Below, piece by piece: positions 1-6,962 of a stretch of DNA of 21,816 nt; within the stretch, counting starts at the first letter, position 1, and each line of letters opens with the position of its first letter. The DNA is from JBGPGW01 sp041484095. GTDB lineage: Bacteria; Pseudomonadota; Alphaproteobacteria; CADEGL01. The notes under the pieces are model-generated. The model did not search any database. It saw only the letters and a list, made by a program, of their open reading frames with translations, and had not been told where the DNA came from. Location: NCBI GenBank assembly GCA_041484095.1, contig JBGPGW010000021.1:1-21816 (forward strand). Direction: 5' to 3'. Position numbers and translations under genes: made by a program.

Positions 1-796
1 AGAACACGCTGCCGGCCGCTTCCTCCTGGAGGTGGAACAGCTCCATCTCGCGGCCGAGCCGGCGATGGTCGCGCCGCTCGGCCTCTTCGAGGCGGTGCAG
101 ATACTCCTTGAGCTGCGTCTCGCTCGCCCAGCACGTGCCGTAGACGCGCTGGAGCATCTCGTTTCGCGAATCGCCGCGCCAATAGGCGCCTGCGATCTTC
201 ATCAGCTTGAACGCCTTGCCGAGCCGGCCTGTCGAGGGCAAGTGAGGCCCGAGACACAGATCGACGAATTTGCCCTGCGTGTAGATCGTGATGACTTCGT
301 TCGCAGGCAGATCTTCGATGATCTGCGCCTTGTAATGCTCGCCGATGCCCTTGAAGAACTCGATGGCCCGACCGCGATCCCATACGTCGCGCGTGATCGG
401 CTCGTCGCGATCGACGATTTCGCGCATCCGCTCTTCGAGGCGGACAAGATCGTCGGGCGTGAACGGCGTCGCGCGCGCGAAGTCATAATAGAACCCGTCT
501 TCGATCGCAGGGCCGATCGTCACCTGGACGTCGGGGTAGAGCTCTTTCGCCGCCTCGGCGAGAACATGCGCGCAATCGTGCCGGAGAATCTCCAGCGCGG
601 CCGAATCCTTGGCCGTGACGATCTCCACCTTCGCGTCCCGTTCGATCGAACGCGACAGATCGAGAAGCTCCCCATTCGCGCGCAGAACGAGGGCGGCGCG
701 CGCGAGGCCCGGCCCGATATCGGCTGCGAGTTTGAGGCCGCTCACCGGGCCGTCGTAGCGGCGCACGCTTCCATCAGGCAGGGTAATGGCGACCAT
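1..796 (-). CDS. thrS: Threonine--tRNA ligase, N-terminal part (3' end outside window)
   Basis: Charges tRNA-Thr with threonine in the cytoplasm. The visible 265 codons hold the N-terminal TGS domain (about residues 1-60, beginning MVAITLPDGSVRRYDG) and the editing domain. That domain shows the zinc-site signature HDCAHVLAEA near residue 73 and the later segment CLGPHLPSTGRLGKAFKL, typical of ThrS. The frame runs off the left edge at ...EEAAGSVF, just before the catalytic aminoacylation core. The ATG at 794-796 matches the usual ThrS start; its Shine-Dalgarno is weak. A good promoter lies about 50 bp upstream. ThrS is transcribed in the same direction as the two glycosyltransferases upstream of it, but the hairpin and promoter between them suggest its own transcript. 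Truncation is an effect of the window edge, not a pseudogene. Confidence 0.97.
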   Translation of the reverse strand, partial: MVAITLPDGSVRRYDGPVSGLKLAADIGPGLARAALVLRANGELLDLSRSIERDAKVEIVTAKDSAALEILRHDCAHVLAEAAKELYPDVQVTIGPAIEDGFYYDFARATPFTPDDLVRLEERMREIVDRDEPITRDVWDRGRAIEFFKGIGEHYKAQIIEDLPANEVITIYTQGKFVDLCLGPHLPSTGRLGKAFKLMKIAGAYWRGDSRNEMLQRVYGTCWASETQLKEYLHRLEEAERRDHRRLGREMELFHLQEEAAGSVF

Positions 797-844
797 GAGG
801 GACCAATTCTTGCGTCAGGCCAAAGAGTTAGAACGAGGCAGCGG

Positions 845-872
845 ACTTTAGGCCGGCAGCCGTGCCTGTCAA
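845..872 (-). promoter_or_regulatory. Candidate sigma-70-type promoter of thrS
   Basis: On the minus strand a perfect TTGACA (positions 867-872) is followed, after 16 bp, by TAAAGT (845-850), which matches 4 of 6 bases of TATAAT. Transcription would start near 838, leaving a leader of roughly 40 nt before the thrS ATG. The elements are visible in the sequence; activity is inferred. Confidence 0.55.
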
Positions 873-902
873 GACCGCCCGCGCTCGGGAAACGCTCCGC
901 AT

Positions 903-919
903 CGCGGCACGATGCCGCG
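903..919 (-). terminator. Hairpin just after the GT9 stop codon
   Basis: CGCGGCA-CGA-TGCCGCG is a perfect 7-bp inverted repeat with a 3-nt loop, three bases beyond the TGA of the GT9 glycosyltransferase. It would form a strong GC-rich hairpin at the end of that transcript. No run of T follows on the minus strand, so it is not a classical intrinsic terminator; it may stabilise the mRNA 3' end or weaken read-through into thrS. Confidence 0.4.
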
Positions 920-921
920 GC

Positions 922-1896
922 TCAGCGATCACGAAGCCTGAGGGACGCTTCGACCTCGTCCGCGCCGAGATCGGCGAGCGATGAACGCCGGAGAATCACG
1001 ACCGGCGGCGCTCCGGCCGCCGCACGGGGCGCACAAAGGCCGGGGTCGGACGCGTTCGAGAACAAGACCGTCGCGGGACAGCCTGCTGCCGCGATGAGGT
1101 GCATGGGGCCCGTATCGTTGCCGACCGCGCCGGCCGCTCGGCGGGCCAACCCGACGATGTCTCTGAACGAAGTCCCGCCGGCAAGATCCTGTGCCGCCGG
1201 CGTCGTGGCGCGGATTCCGTCCATGACCGCGCGTTCGCTCGCCGTGCCGAGGAGAATAACCCCGTAGCCCTTGGCACCAAGACGCTGGGCCAATTCGGCG
1301 TAGCGCTCGGCCGGCCAGCGCTTCTCCAGCCGGTGGGCCGAACCGCCCGGCGCGAACAATACGTAGGGCGCGGATGTGCCGAGACGGTCGGAATCGGCAC
1401 GGACCCAGGACAGGTCGGGCGGCGGCGTTTCCGCGAGCCCGGCATCGGCCAATTGTTCGGCCTGCCGCTCGATCGTGTGCATCGCGTCGCGCTTCGGATT
1501 GCGGTGCGGGTGGGAACAGCCGCGCGCAGTTCCCGACCACTCCGGCCTTCGCCCCGGACCCAGAAGGCGAAAATAGAAGCTCGATCGCCCCGAGGTCTGA
1601 AGATCGTAGACGCGATCGAAATGTGCCGCCCTCAGGCGGCGCCGCAGGTCGAACAACGCGGCGATGTCCCATAGGGGCCGCCTGCGATCGATCCAAATGT
1701 CATCGAAATAGGCGCTTCCACGAAGAAAATCCGCGAACGGCATCGTCGTGAGAAGCGTGATGCGCGATGCGGCGTGATACCGCCTGATCGCGGCAAATGG
1801 ACCCAAGGCCTGAATAATGTCGCCGAGCGCGCCAAGCTTGATGACGAGAATATGTTGTCGCGCCGTTGCGCGATCCGCCGAGGACGCCGGATCCAT
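922..1896 (-). CDS. Glycosyltransferase family 9 (heptosyltransferase-like)
   Basis: A 324-residue GT9/heptosyltransferase-fold protein (GT-B), probably adding a sugar from a nucleotide-activated donor to an LPS core or related surface glycan on the cytoplasmic face. The N-terminal HILVIKLGALGDIIQALG (15-32) is the family acceptor-side loop. APGGSAHRLEKRWP (182-195) and VGNDTGPMHLIAAAGCPATVLFS (258-280) are the donor-side motifs, including Asp261. Lengths of GT9 enzymes are usually 320-360. The ATG at 1894-1896 is the last sensible start before ILVIKLGALGD, and I see no strong ribosome site ahead of it. The open frame continues upstream only as out-of-frame sequence of the GT4 gene. It lies 23 nt after the GT4 stop, so translation coupling within one operon is likely. 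Donor and acceptor cannot be told from sequence. Confidence 0.88.
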   Translation of the reverse strand: MDPASSADRATARQHILVIKLGALGDIIQALGPFAAIRRYHAASRITLLTTMPFADFLRGSAYFDDIWIDRRRPLWDIAALFDLRRRLRAAHFDRVYDLQTSGRSSFYFRLLGPGRRPEWSGTARGCSHPHRNPKRDAMHTIERQAEQLADAGLAETPPPDLSWVRADSDRLGTSAPYVLFAPGGSAHRLEKRWPAERYAELAQRLGAKGYGVILLGTASERAVMDGIRATTPAAQDLAGGTSFRDIVGLARRAAGAVGNDTGPMHLIAAAGCPATVLFSNASDPGLCAPRAAAGAPPVVILRRSSLADLGADEVEASLRLRDR

Positions 1897-1919
1897 GCTC
1901 GGGCGGATTGGGCCGCCGC

Positions 1920-3146
1920 TCAAGCGTCCGTCGCCGGCGCGGCGCGTTCGGAGTCGGCCATGAGCTCTTGGTAAAGTGAAATCGTCAGCGCGCACATTCG
2001 ATCTTTGGTGAAATGTTCGCGTATGTGGGCCATGGCGGCATAGGCAATGTCGTCGCGCTGCTGCGGGGTCAGTGAAATCGCGTCCTGAATCGCTTCGGCG
2101 AGAGCCCGCGCATTGCCGGGCTCGACCAACCACCCCGCCGACCCCGACGCGATGATCTCCGGCGCCCCACCGTGGTTGGTCGCGATAACCGGACGTCCCA
2201 TCGCCTGTGCTTCCGCGATGATGCGGCCGAAGGCTTCGGGATCGGTCGAGGCCGACACGACGACGTCGGACAGCATGTAGGCCGCCGGCATGTCGCGGCA
2301 ATCCGGAACCAATCGAACGACCGCTTCGACGCCCCGCTGGGCGATGTGCTCTTCCAGCTCTTGGCGGTAGCCCGTGCGCCCCTGGTCCGATCCGACGATG
2401 ATGCAGCACAGGTCGGTCCGCCCCAACATCGCGATCGCGTCGATCAGGACGCGCTGGCCTTTCCAGCGCGTAAGGCGGCCCGGCAACATGATGATCGGCA
2501 CGTCGTCCGGCAGGCGCCATTCACGGGCGAGATTGATGATGCGCGGAGCGTCGACCCGCGTCGGGTCGAACAAGTGGATGTCGACGCCGCGATGAATGAC
2601 TTGCACGCGCGGCGGGCCGAGTTTGGACGTCGATTTGATATAGTTCGCGATGAATTCGGAGATGGCGATGATCCGATCGCCCTTCATCATCACGGCGTTG
2701 TAGCGGCGCTTGAGCCAACCGCCGGAATAGGGTCCATGCACCGTCGTGACGAAACGGCGCCCGGTCAGCTTGGCGGCCTTCGCCGCGGACCAGGCCGGCG
2801 CCCGGCTGCGCGCATGGACGATGTCCACGTCATACTCGCGGATGAGCTTGCAAAGGCGCCGGACATTGGCGCGCATCACGAAGAGGTTCTTGCTGTCGAC
2901 CGGCAAAGTGACGTGTTTGGCGCCGCCCCGCTCGAGCTCACGGACCATCCGCCCGCCCGCCGAGGCGACAATGGCCGTGCCGCCGGCCGCAACCAGCGCA
3001 CACGCCACGTCGACGGCGCCGCGCTCGGCGCCGCCCGTCTCCAACGAGGGCAGCACCTGCAGCACGACCGGGCGACCGCGCGGCGTTTCGCTGCTCAAAT
3101 GTGGTTCGACGCGTTTGGTCGAGACTTTGCTATTCTGGAATGGCAT
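1920..3146 (-). CDS. Glycosyltransferase family 4
   Basis: A 408-residue retaining GT-B glycosyltransferase of the GT4 family, likely acting on a lipid-linked or LPS glycan at the inner membrane. The N-terminal domain opens with RPVVLQVLPSLETGGAERG (25-43), the common GGxER glycine motif. The C-terminal domain has MLPGRLTRWKGQ (220-231) and the EX7E signature Glu304/Glu312 in PEAFGRIIAEAQAMGRPVIAT. I chose ATG 3144-3146. A GTG at 3188 would add 14 residues unlike the family, and downstream TTG and GTG codons before RPVVLQVLP are also possible. The chosen ATG shares the palindromic CATG with the divergent hydrolase start. It probably forms an operon with the GT9 gene; this GT4-GT9 pairing suggests consecutive steps on one glycan. 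The substrate is unknown. Confidence 0.88.
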   Translation of the reverse strand: MPFQNSKVSTKRVEPHLSSETPRGRPVVLQVLPSLETGGAERGAVDVACALVAAGGTAIVASAGGRMVRELERGGAKHVTLPVDSKNLFVMRANVRRLCKLIREYDVDIVHARSRAPAWSAAKAAKLTGRRFVTTVHGPYSGGWLKRRYNAVMMKGDRIIAISEFIANYIKSTSKLGPPRVQVIHRGVDIHLFDPTRVDAPRIINLAREWRLPDDVPIIMLPGRLTRWKGQRVLIDAIAMLGRTDLCCIIVGSDQGRTGYRQELEEHIAQRGVEAVVRLVPDCRDMPAAYMLSDVVVSASTDPEAFGRIIAEAQAMGRPVIATNHGGAPEIIASGSAGWLVEPGNARALAEAIQDAISLTPQQRDDIAYAAMAHIREHFTKDRMCALTISLYQELMADSERAAPATDA

Positions 3147-3915
3147 GAGCGGATCACTTGGAATTTTAACACGGAACACGGGCGCCACAATCGCCTATCG
3201 CCGAACCGCCGGACAAAGTCCGGGAGTCGTCTTTCTCGGCGGCTTCATGTCGGACATGACAGGCACCAAGGCGACGGCGATCGAGGCCCATTGCCGCGCG
3301 GAGAGCCGGGCCTTCCTCCGCTTCGACTACCAGGGGCACGGACAATCGTCCGGCCGGTTCGAGGATGGGACGATCGGGCTCTGGACGTCCGATGCGATCG
3401 AGGTCCTCGACCGATTGACCACCGGCCCGCAGATCCTGGTCGGATCGAGCATGGGCGGCTGGATCATGCTCCTCGTGGCCCTGGCACGGCCCGAACGTGT
3501 CGCCGGCCTCGTCGGCATCGCCGCGGCACCCGACTTCGTCGTGCGCATGTGGGAAGAGTTCTCGCCCGAAATACGCCGTCAAATCGAGCGTGACGGGCTC
3601 TATCGCGCGCCCTCCCAATACAGTGCGACACCCTATGCGATCACGAGAGCGCTCATCGAGGATGGCCGGACCCGGCTGCTCCTGGATAAACCCATATCTC
3701 TCCGCTGTCCGGTCCGCCTTCTGCACGGGATGAAGGACCCCGACGTCCCCTGGGAAACGTCGATCCGGCTCGCCGCGGCGCTGGCCTCGAGCGACGTCGA
3801 GACGATCCTCGTCAAGGAGGGGGACCATCGCCTGTCGACGCCCGAGGATATCGACCGGCTCTCGACCGTTCTCGACGCGCTCGCAAAGCGAATCAGCTCT
3901 GCTCGAAGCGGGTGA
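3145..3915 (+). CDS. Alpha/beta hydrolase, ABHD10-like
   Basis: A 256-residue serine hydrolase with no signal peptide, so probably cytoplasmic. After VVFLGGFMSDMTGTKA (28-43, oxyanion strand-loop) it has the nucleophile elbow VGSSMGGW with Ser102, then RLLHGMKDPDVPW (191-203) with the likely catalytic Asp198, and EGDHRLS with His228. From memory, the pattern closely follows mitochondrial ABHD10, a thioesterase and acyl-glucuronide esterase (ILVGSS-GGW, RLLHGMKD-VPW, DHR), so a thioesterase or carboxyl-esterase role is plausible. The bacterial substrate is unknown. ATG 3145 fits the domain; its ribosome site is weak (GGAA about 4 nt upstream). Its start abuts the GT4 start, and its last 23 nt overlap the convergent Rieske gene. 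Confidence 0.85.
   Translation: MSGSLGILTRNTGATIAYRRTAGQSPGVVFLGGFMSDMTGTKATAIEAHCRAESRAFLRFDYQGHGQSSGRFEDGTIGLWTSDAIEVLDRLTTGPQILVGSSMGGWIMLLVALARPERVAGLVGIAAAPDFVVRMWEEFSPEIRRQIERDGLYRAPSQYSATPYAITRALIEDGRTRLLLDKPISLRCPVRLLHGMKDPDVPWETSIRLAAALASSDVETILVKEGDHRLSTPEDIDRLSTVLDALAKRISSARSG
3163..3190 (-). promoter_or_regulatory. Candidate promoter of the GT4-GT9 pair, inside the hydrolase gene
   Basis: On the minus strand TTGTGG (3185-3190) is followed after 16 bp by TAAAAT (3163-3168), a 5 of 6 match to the -10 consensus. Initiation near 3156 would leave only about 10 nt before the GT4 ATG. It lies wholly inside the first codons of the divergent hydrolase, as it must if both genes start on the shared CATG. 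The match is visible; function is inferred. Confidence 0.35.
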
Positions 3916-5080
3916 GCAGGTAGCGCGCCAGATCGACGGTATAGCGCTCGAGAAACGAGAGCGGCCCCGCCTGAGCCAGCGGTGATGAGGCCGCGCGCTG
4001 GACGCTCTCGACGATGGCCTTGTCTTCGGCATTGAGGTTTTCGTAGTAGGGCTTCCATTCCGCGGCCAGCTTCTGCCGGCCTGAATCGGCCAGCACCTCG
4101 GGCGCATAGGACAGGCCGAACCGGATTCGCGTCTGGCCAGTGCTGACCGGATGCGTGAGGAAATACCAGAGATGATCCGGGCAGAGGATGAGCAGGAGCG
4201 CCGGAAAGACGCAGAGGACAACCGTGGTGCGGCGCCATTCGCCATCGAGAGCCGTGTTGGCGGGATGGGCGTGGCCGCGGGGCGAGTCGTCATACTTGAC
4301 CGTGCGCTGAATGCTGTAGGCATCGCTGGCATCGAACCCGGTCGCAGCCCCGATCGGCTCCTGCGTGCCGAGCGAGGTCCGGTGCACCTGGAAGAGATGG
4401 TAGGTCTCCATGAAGTTCTCATGGATGAGCTTCCAGTTGGCATCCGTGACGAGATCGAGGTCGAGAACCTTGCCATACAAGTCCATGCGAAAGCGCGCGA
4501 CGGTCGGCTCGATGGGCTTCAGCCGTTCCGCGATCGGCGCGATCGCGGGGTTCAGCGTCGCGAAGATGAAACCGCCCCATGTCTCGGTCCTGAGCTCGCG
4601 CAAGCGAAGCGCCTTGATGTCGAATCCCGACGTCCTCTCCATGTGCATGGCGCCGGCAAGCCGGCCGTCGTCCCGGTAGGCCCAGGCGTGATACGGGCAC
4701 ACGATTCGCCCGCCGCAATTGCCCTGGCCTTCGAGCAATCGCGCCATCCGGTGGAGGCAGACGTTCGCAAAGCCGCGGATGAGGCCGTCGCGGCCCCGGA
4801 GCGTGATGACCGAGAGCGCGCCGATGTCCGAGACGAGGTAGTCACCAGGATTCGGGACATCGTCGATCCGGCCGAGGCAAAGCCAGTCCTTCCCAAAAAT
4901 CGCGGCCTGTTCGGCCTCGTGAAAGAGACGGGAGGTGTAGACGCCGGGCGGCATGCCCTGCGCCTCGGTCACGTCCTTGCATGTCGTCTGCCTGAGCCGT
5001 TCGATGAGCGCTGCGACCTCCGGATCGCGCGCAGGCCGCGCGGCCGTCGCTTCATCTGTCGCGCGCGCCATCGTTTCCAT
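3893..5080 (-). CDS. Rieske non-heme iron oxygenase, alpha subunit
   Basis: A 395-residue aromatic-ring-hydroxylating dioxygenase-type alpha subunit (Rieske plus catalytic domain). The [2Fe-2S] Rieske site is CLHR...CPYHAW, with Cys108, His110, Cys128 and His131. The mononuclear iron site is NWKLIHENFMETYHLFQVH, with His228 and His233; the third ligand is probably Asp353 in NAEDKAIVESVQ. The residue that links the two metal sites is Asp in naphthalene dioxygenase but here appears to be Glu225 (METYH), as in carnitine oxygenase CntA, so a quaternary-amine or similar small substrate is possible. No reductase or beta subunit is encoded nearby, so an electron-transfer partner must come from elsewhere. 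The ATG at 5078-5080 has a GAGGGG just upstream; Met4 is an alternative. It lies 35 nt after the SDR gene in the same direction. Confidence 0.9.
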   Translation of the reverse strand: METMARATDEATAARPARDPEVAALIERLRQTTCKDVTEAQGMPPGVYTSRLFHEAEQAAIFGKDWLCLGRIDDVPNPGDYLVSDIGALSVITLRGRDGLIRGFANVCLHRMARLLEGQGNCGGRIVCPYHAWAYRDDGRLAGAMHMERTSGFDIKALRLRELRTETWGGFIFATLNPAIAPIAERLKPIEPTVARFRMDLYGKVLDLDLVTDANWKLIHENFMETYHLFQVHRTSLGTQEPIGAATGFDASDAYSIQRTVKYDDSPRGHAHPANTALDGEWRRTTVVLCVFPALLLILCPDHLWYFLTHPVSTGQTRIRFGLSYAPEVLADSGRQKLAAEWKPYYENLNAEDKAIVESVQRAASSPLAQAGPLSFLERYTVDLARYLLTRFEQS

Positions 5081-5115
5081 GACCCCTCACCAATCCCGGT
5101 GAATTCTAATCGGTT

Positions 5116-6039
5116 TCATGCACCCGGTCGAACGGCGCCCGGCCCTGTCGCGCGCTCCGCTGTAAAAAGGTGCGTCAAGCCGGATATGTAGTCGGGAAAG
5201 GCGAGCGCCACGCCCAGCTCCGTCTTGATCCGTTCGTTTCGCACGCGCTTGTTGTCGCTGTAGAAGCTCCGCGCCATCTCGCTCAACTCGGCCTGATCGA
5301 ACGGGACGAGGGGCGGTGTCTCCACACCGAGAAGCGCGCACGCCAAGGCAATGACGTCTTCCGGCGGTGCCGGGCAATCGTCGCACACATTGTACACGCC
5401 GCCGGGTCGGGGCTTCGCCATCGACGCGGTGAGAACCTGGACGATGTCGTCGACATGGATGCGCGAGAATACCTGGCCCGGCTTGTAAATGCGGTGCGCC
5501 TTCCCCGACCGCACGGTTTCGAGCGCATTCCGCCCCGGGCCATAGATGCCGGCGAGGCGAAATACGTGGACGGGGAGACGGTGGTAGCGTTCGAGCGAAA
5601 GCCAGTCATTCTCCGCGGCGACGCGGCGCCGGCTGCGCGCTTCGCTCGGGCGGAGCTCGGATTTCTCATCGACCCATCCGCCGCCACGATCGCCATAAAC
5701 ACCGGTCGTGGAGAGATAGCCAACCCAACGGACTTGACGCAAACTGCACAGGGCCTCCCGGCAGCGTGCGAGAACGGGATCGCCGCCGTCATCCGGCGGC
5801 ACGGAGGACAGAATATGATCGGCAGAGGCAAGGAGCGGCTCTCCATCGAGAAGCGGCCGCGTCCGGTCGAACAGAACCGCGTCGATCCCGAGCGAAGCCA
5901 ATTCGCGCCGGCTCGCTTCCGAGCGACAGGTGCCGCCTACCGTCCAGCCTTTCGCGAGGAGCGACCGCGCGAACGCCAAGGCGCTATAGCCAAGACCGAA
6001 GCAGAACAGACGGCCCGTCCCGACATCGCGCGCGGTCAT
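5116..6039 (-). CDS. Atypical SDR-family NAD(P)-dependent oxidoreductase (YeeZ-like)
   Basis: A 307-residue Rossmann-fold protein of the extended/atypical short-chain dehydrogenase group. The cofactor loop is FCFGLGYSALAFA (12-24), the FGxGYSA variant rather than GxxGxxG. SSVPP (79-82), YLSTTGVYGDRGGGWVDE (108-125), FRLAGIYGPGRNALE (160-174) and SRIHVDDIVQVL (192-203) are typical of this subgroup. Tyr115 is present, but the usual Lys four residues later is not, so standard SDR chemistry is doubtful. It starts at ATG 6037-6039, 47 nt from the divergent TPR gene, and is followed after 35 nt by the Rieske oxygenase, possibly one transcript. The reaction is unknown; such proteins are usually annotated only as epimerase or dehydratase-like. 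Confidence 0.82.
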   Translation of the reverse strand: MTARDVGTGRLFCFGLGYSALAFARSLLAKGWTVGGTCRSEASRRELASLGIDAVLFDRTRPLLDGEPLLASADHILSSVPPDDGGDPVLARCREALCSLRQVRWVGYLSTTGVYGDRGGGWVDEKSELRPSEARSRRRVAAENDWLSLERYHRLPVHVFRLAGIYGPGRNALETVRSGKAHRIYKPGQVFSRIHVDDIVQVLTASMAKPRPGGVYNVCDDCPAPPEDVIALACALLGVETPPLVPFDQAELSEMARSFYSDNKRVRNERIKTELGVALAFPDYISGLTHLFTAERATGPGAVRPGA

Positions 6040-6086
6040 GGCGAATTCACAAACATCGTCCCATCCATATCCAGGTCCCTGGCCAC

Positions 6087-6896
6087 ATGAATCGCTCCCC
6101 CGCGCGGCAGCGACTGTATCGACTGTATCGCGGCGGCGGCAAGGCGGCGCGAATCGCCGCGGCCCTTGCCGTCATGGGTCCGGCGAGCGCGATCGGCGCA
6201 GCGCCGAACCCACCACCGCGGACGGATGAACAGCGCTATGCCGATTGCATGGCACAGGCCCGCGACAAGCCCCAGCAGGGCATGAAGACCGCCGCGCTCT
6301 GGCAACAGCGTGGCGGGGGCGCGCCGGCGATACATTGCCTCGCCGTCGCGCTGATGGGCCTGAAGCGCTACGACGATGCCGCCATGCGTCTCGAGTCGCT
6401 CGCGGATCTCGTGCCCGGCAACCGGCCCGACCTCCGAGCGCAGGCGCTTGGCCAGGCCAGCCAGGCATGGATCGCAGCGGGCAAGCCCGATCGCGCACTG
6501 CCCGTGCTGAACCGCGCCCTCGAATTACGGCCCGGTGAGGTCGATCTCTTGTTCGATCGCGCCGCTCTCCATGAAACCGCGGGCCGGCTGGTCGAATCGA
6601 CGGCCGATCTCACCGAGATTCTCAAAATCGCACCGAACCGCGACGATGTGCTTCTCCTGCGTGCGACGACGCAGCGCCGGCAGAACCGGCTCGACCTCGC
6701 GCGCGCAGATGTCGATCGGGCGCTTCTGCTCAATGCCGACAATCCGGATGCGCTACTCGAACGCGGCATCATCCGGTTCGATCAAGGCGATGCAGCCGGC
6801 GCCAAAGACGATTGGCGGCGGGCTGAGACATTGGCGCCGAAATCCGCCGCCGCGAAGGCCGCCGCCGCCAACCTGGCCCGAACCAACCAGAAATAG
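6087..6896 (+). CDS. Exported tetratricopeptide-repeat protein
   Basis: A 269-residue protein with a basic N-terminus (MNRSPARQRLYRLYRGGGKAAR), a hydrophobic stretch AAALAVMGPASAIGAA (about 24-39) and a likely signal-peptidase site after it, so it is probably periplasmic. From about residue 83 to 252 there are roughly five TPR helix pairs, for example ALGQASQAWIAAGKPDRALPVLNRALELRPG and the last DALLERGIIRFDQGDAAGAKDDWRRAETLAP. TPRs bind partner proteins and give no catalytic clue. Cys54 and Cys84 could form a disulphide. The ATG at 6087 was chosen because it precedes the signal peptide; the longer open frame runs antisense to the SDR gene. The first codons contain a perfect 9-bp tandem duplication (6111-6128) encoding LYRLYR. 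Partner and role are not recognisable. Confidence 0.8.
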   Translation: MNRSPARQRLYRLYRGGGKAARIAAALAVMGPASAIGAAPNPPPRTDEQRYADCMAQARDKPQQGMKTAALWQQRGGGAPAIHCLAVALMGLKRYDDAAMRLESLADLVPGNRPDLRAQALGQASQAWIAAGKPDRALPVLNRALELRPGEVDLLFDRAALHETAGRLVESTADLTEILKIAPNRDDVLLLRATTQRRQNRLDLARADVDRALLLNADNPDALLERGIIRFDQGDAAGAKDDWRRAETLAPKSAAAKAAAANLARTNQK

Positions 6897-6904
6897 CGCG
6901 CCTA

Positions 6905-6929
6905 GGACCCGCGCGTCCCAGCGGGGTCC
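6905..6929. terminator. Inverted repeat between convergent TPR and fzlA-like genes
   Basis: GGACCC (6905-6910) and GGGTCC (6924-6929) are perfect inverted arms separated by 13 nt, lying in the 66-bp gap where two converging genes end. It could serve as a bidirectional transcript-end hairpin. There is no T tract, so this is a weak call. Confidence 0.25.
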
Positions 6930-6962
6930 AGGGCTTCTCGCGCTTGAACAGGCTGCGGCCGC

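Noticed and set aside
797..921. Possible T-box or other riboswitch in the thrS leader
   Set aside because: The predicted leader is only about 40 nt and T-boxes are not expected in alphaproteobacteria; no T-box core sequence is visible.
32..1267. 411-codon plus-strand open frame over thrS and part of GT9
   Set aside because: Antisense to the clear ThrS reading frame; low-complexity Arg/Ala-rich translation.
1897..2520. N-terminal extension of the GT9 gene through the GT4 gene, suggesting a fusion
   Set aside because: The extra residues are an out-of-frame reading of GT4 and resemble no domain; ATG 1896 gives a normal GT9 length.
2172..3593. 473-codon plus-strand open frame across the GT4 and hydrolase genes
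   Set aside because: It is antisense to GT4 and out of frame with the hydrolase; both of those have strong family motifs.
6897..6962. Small gene between the TPR and fzlA-like genes
   Set aside because: Only 66 bp between two convergent stops, with an inverted repeat and no start plus ribosome site.
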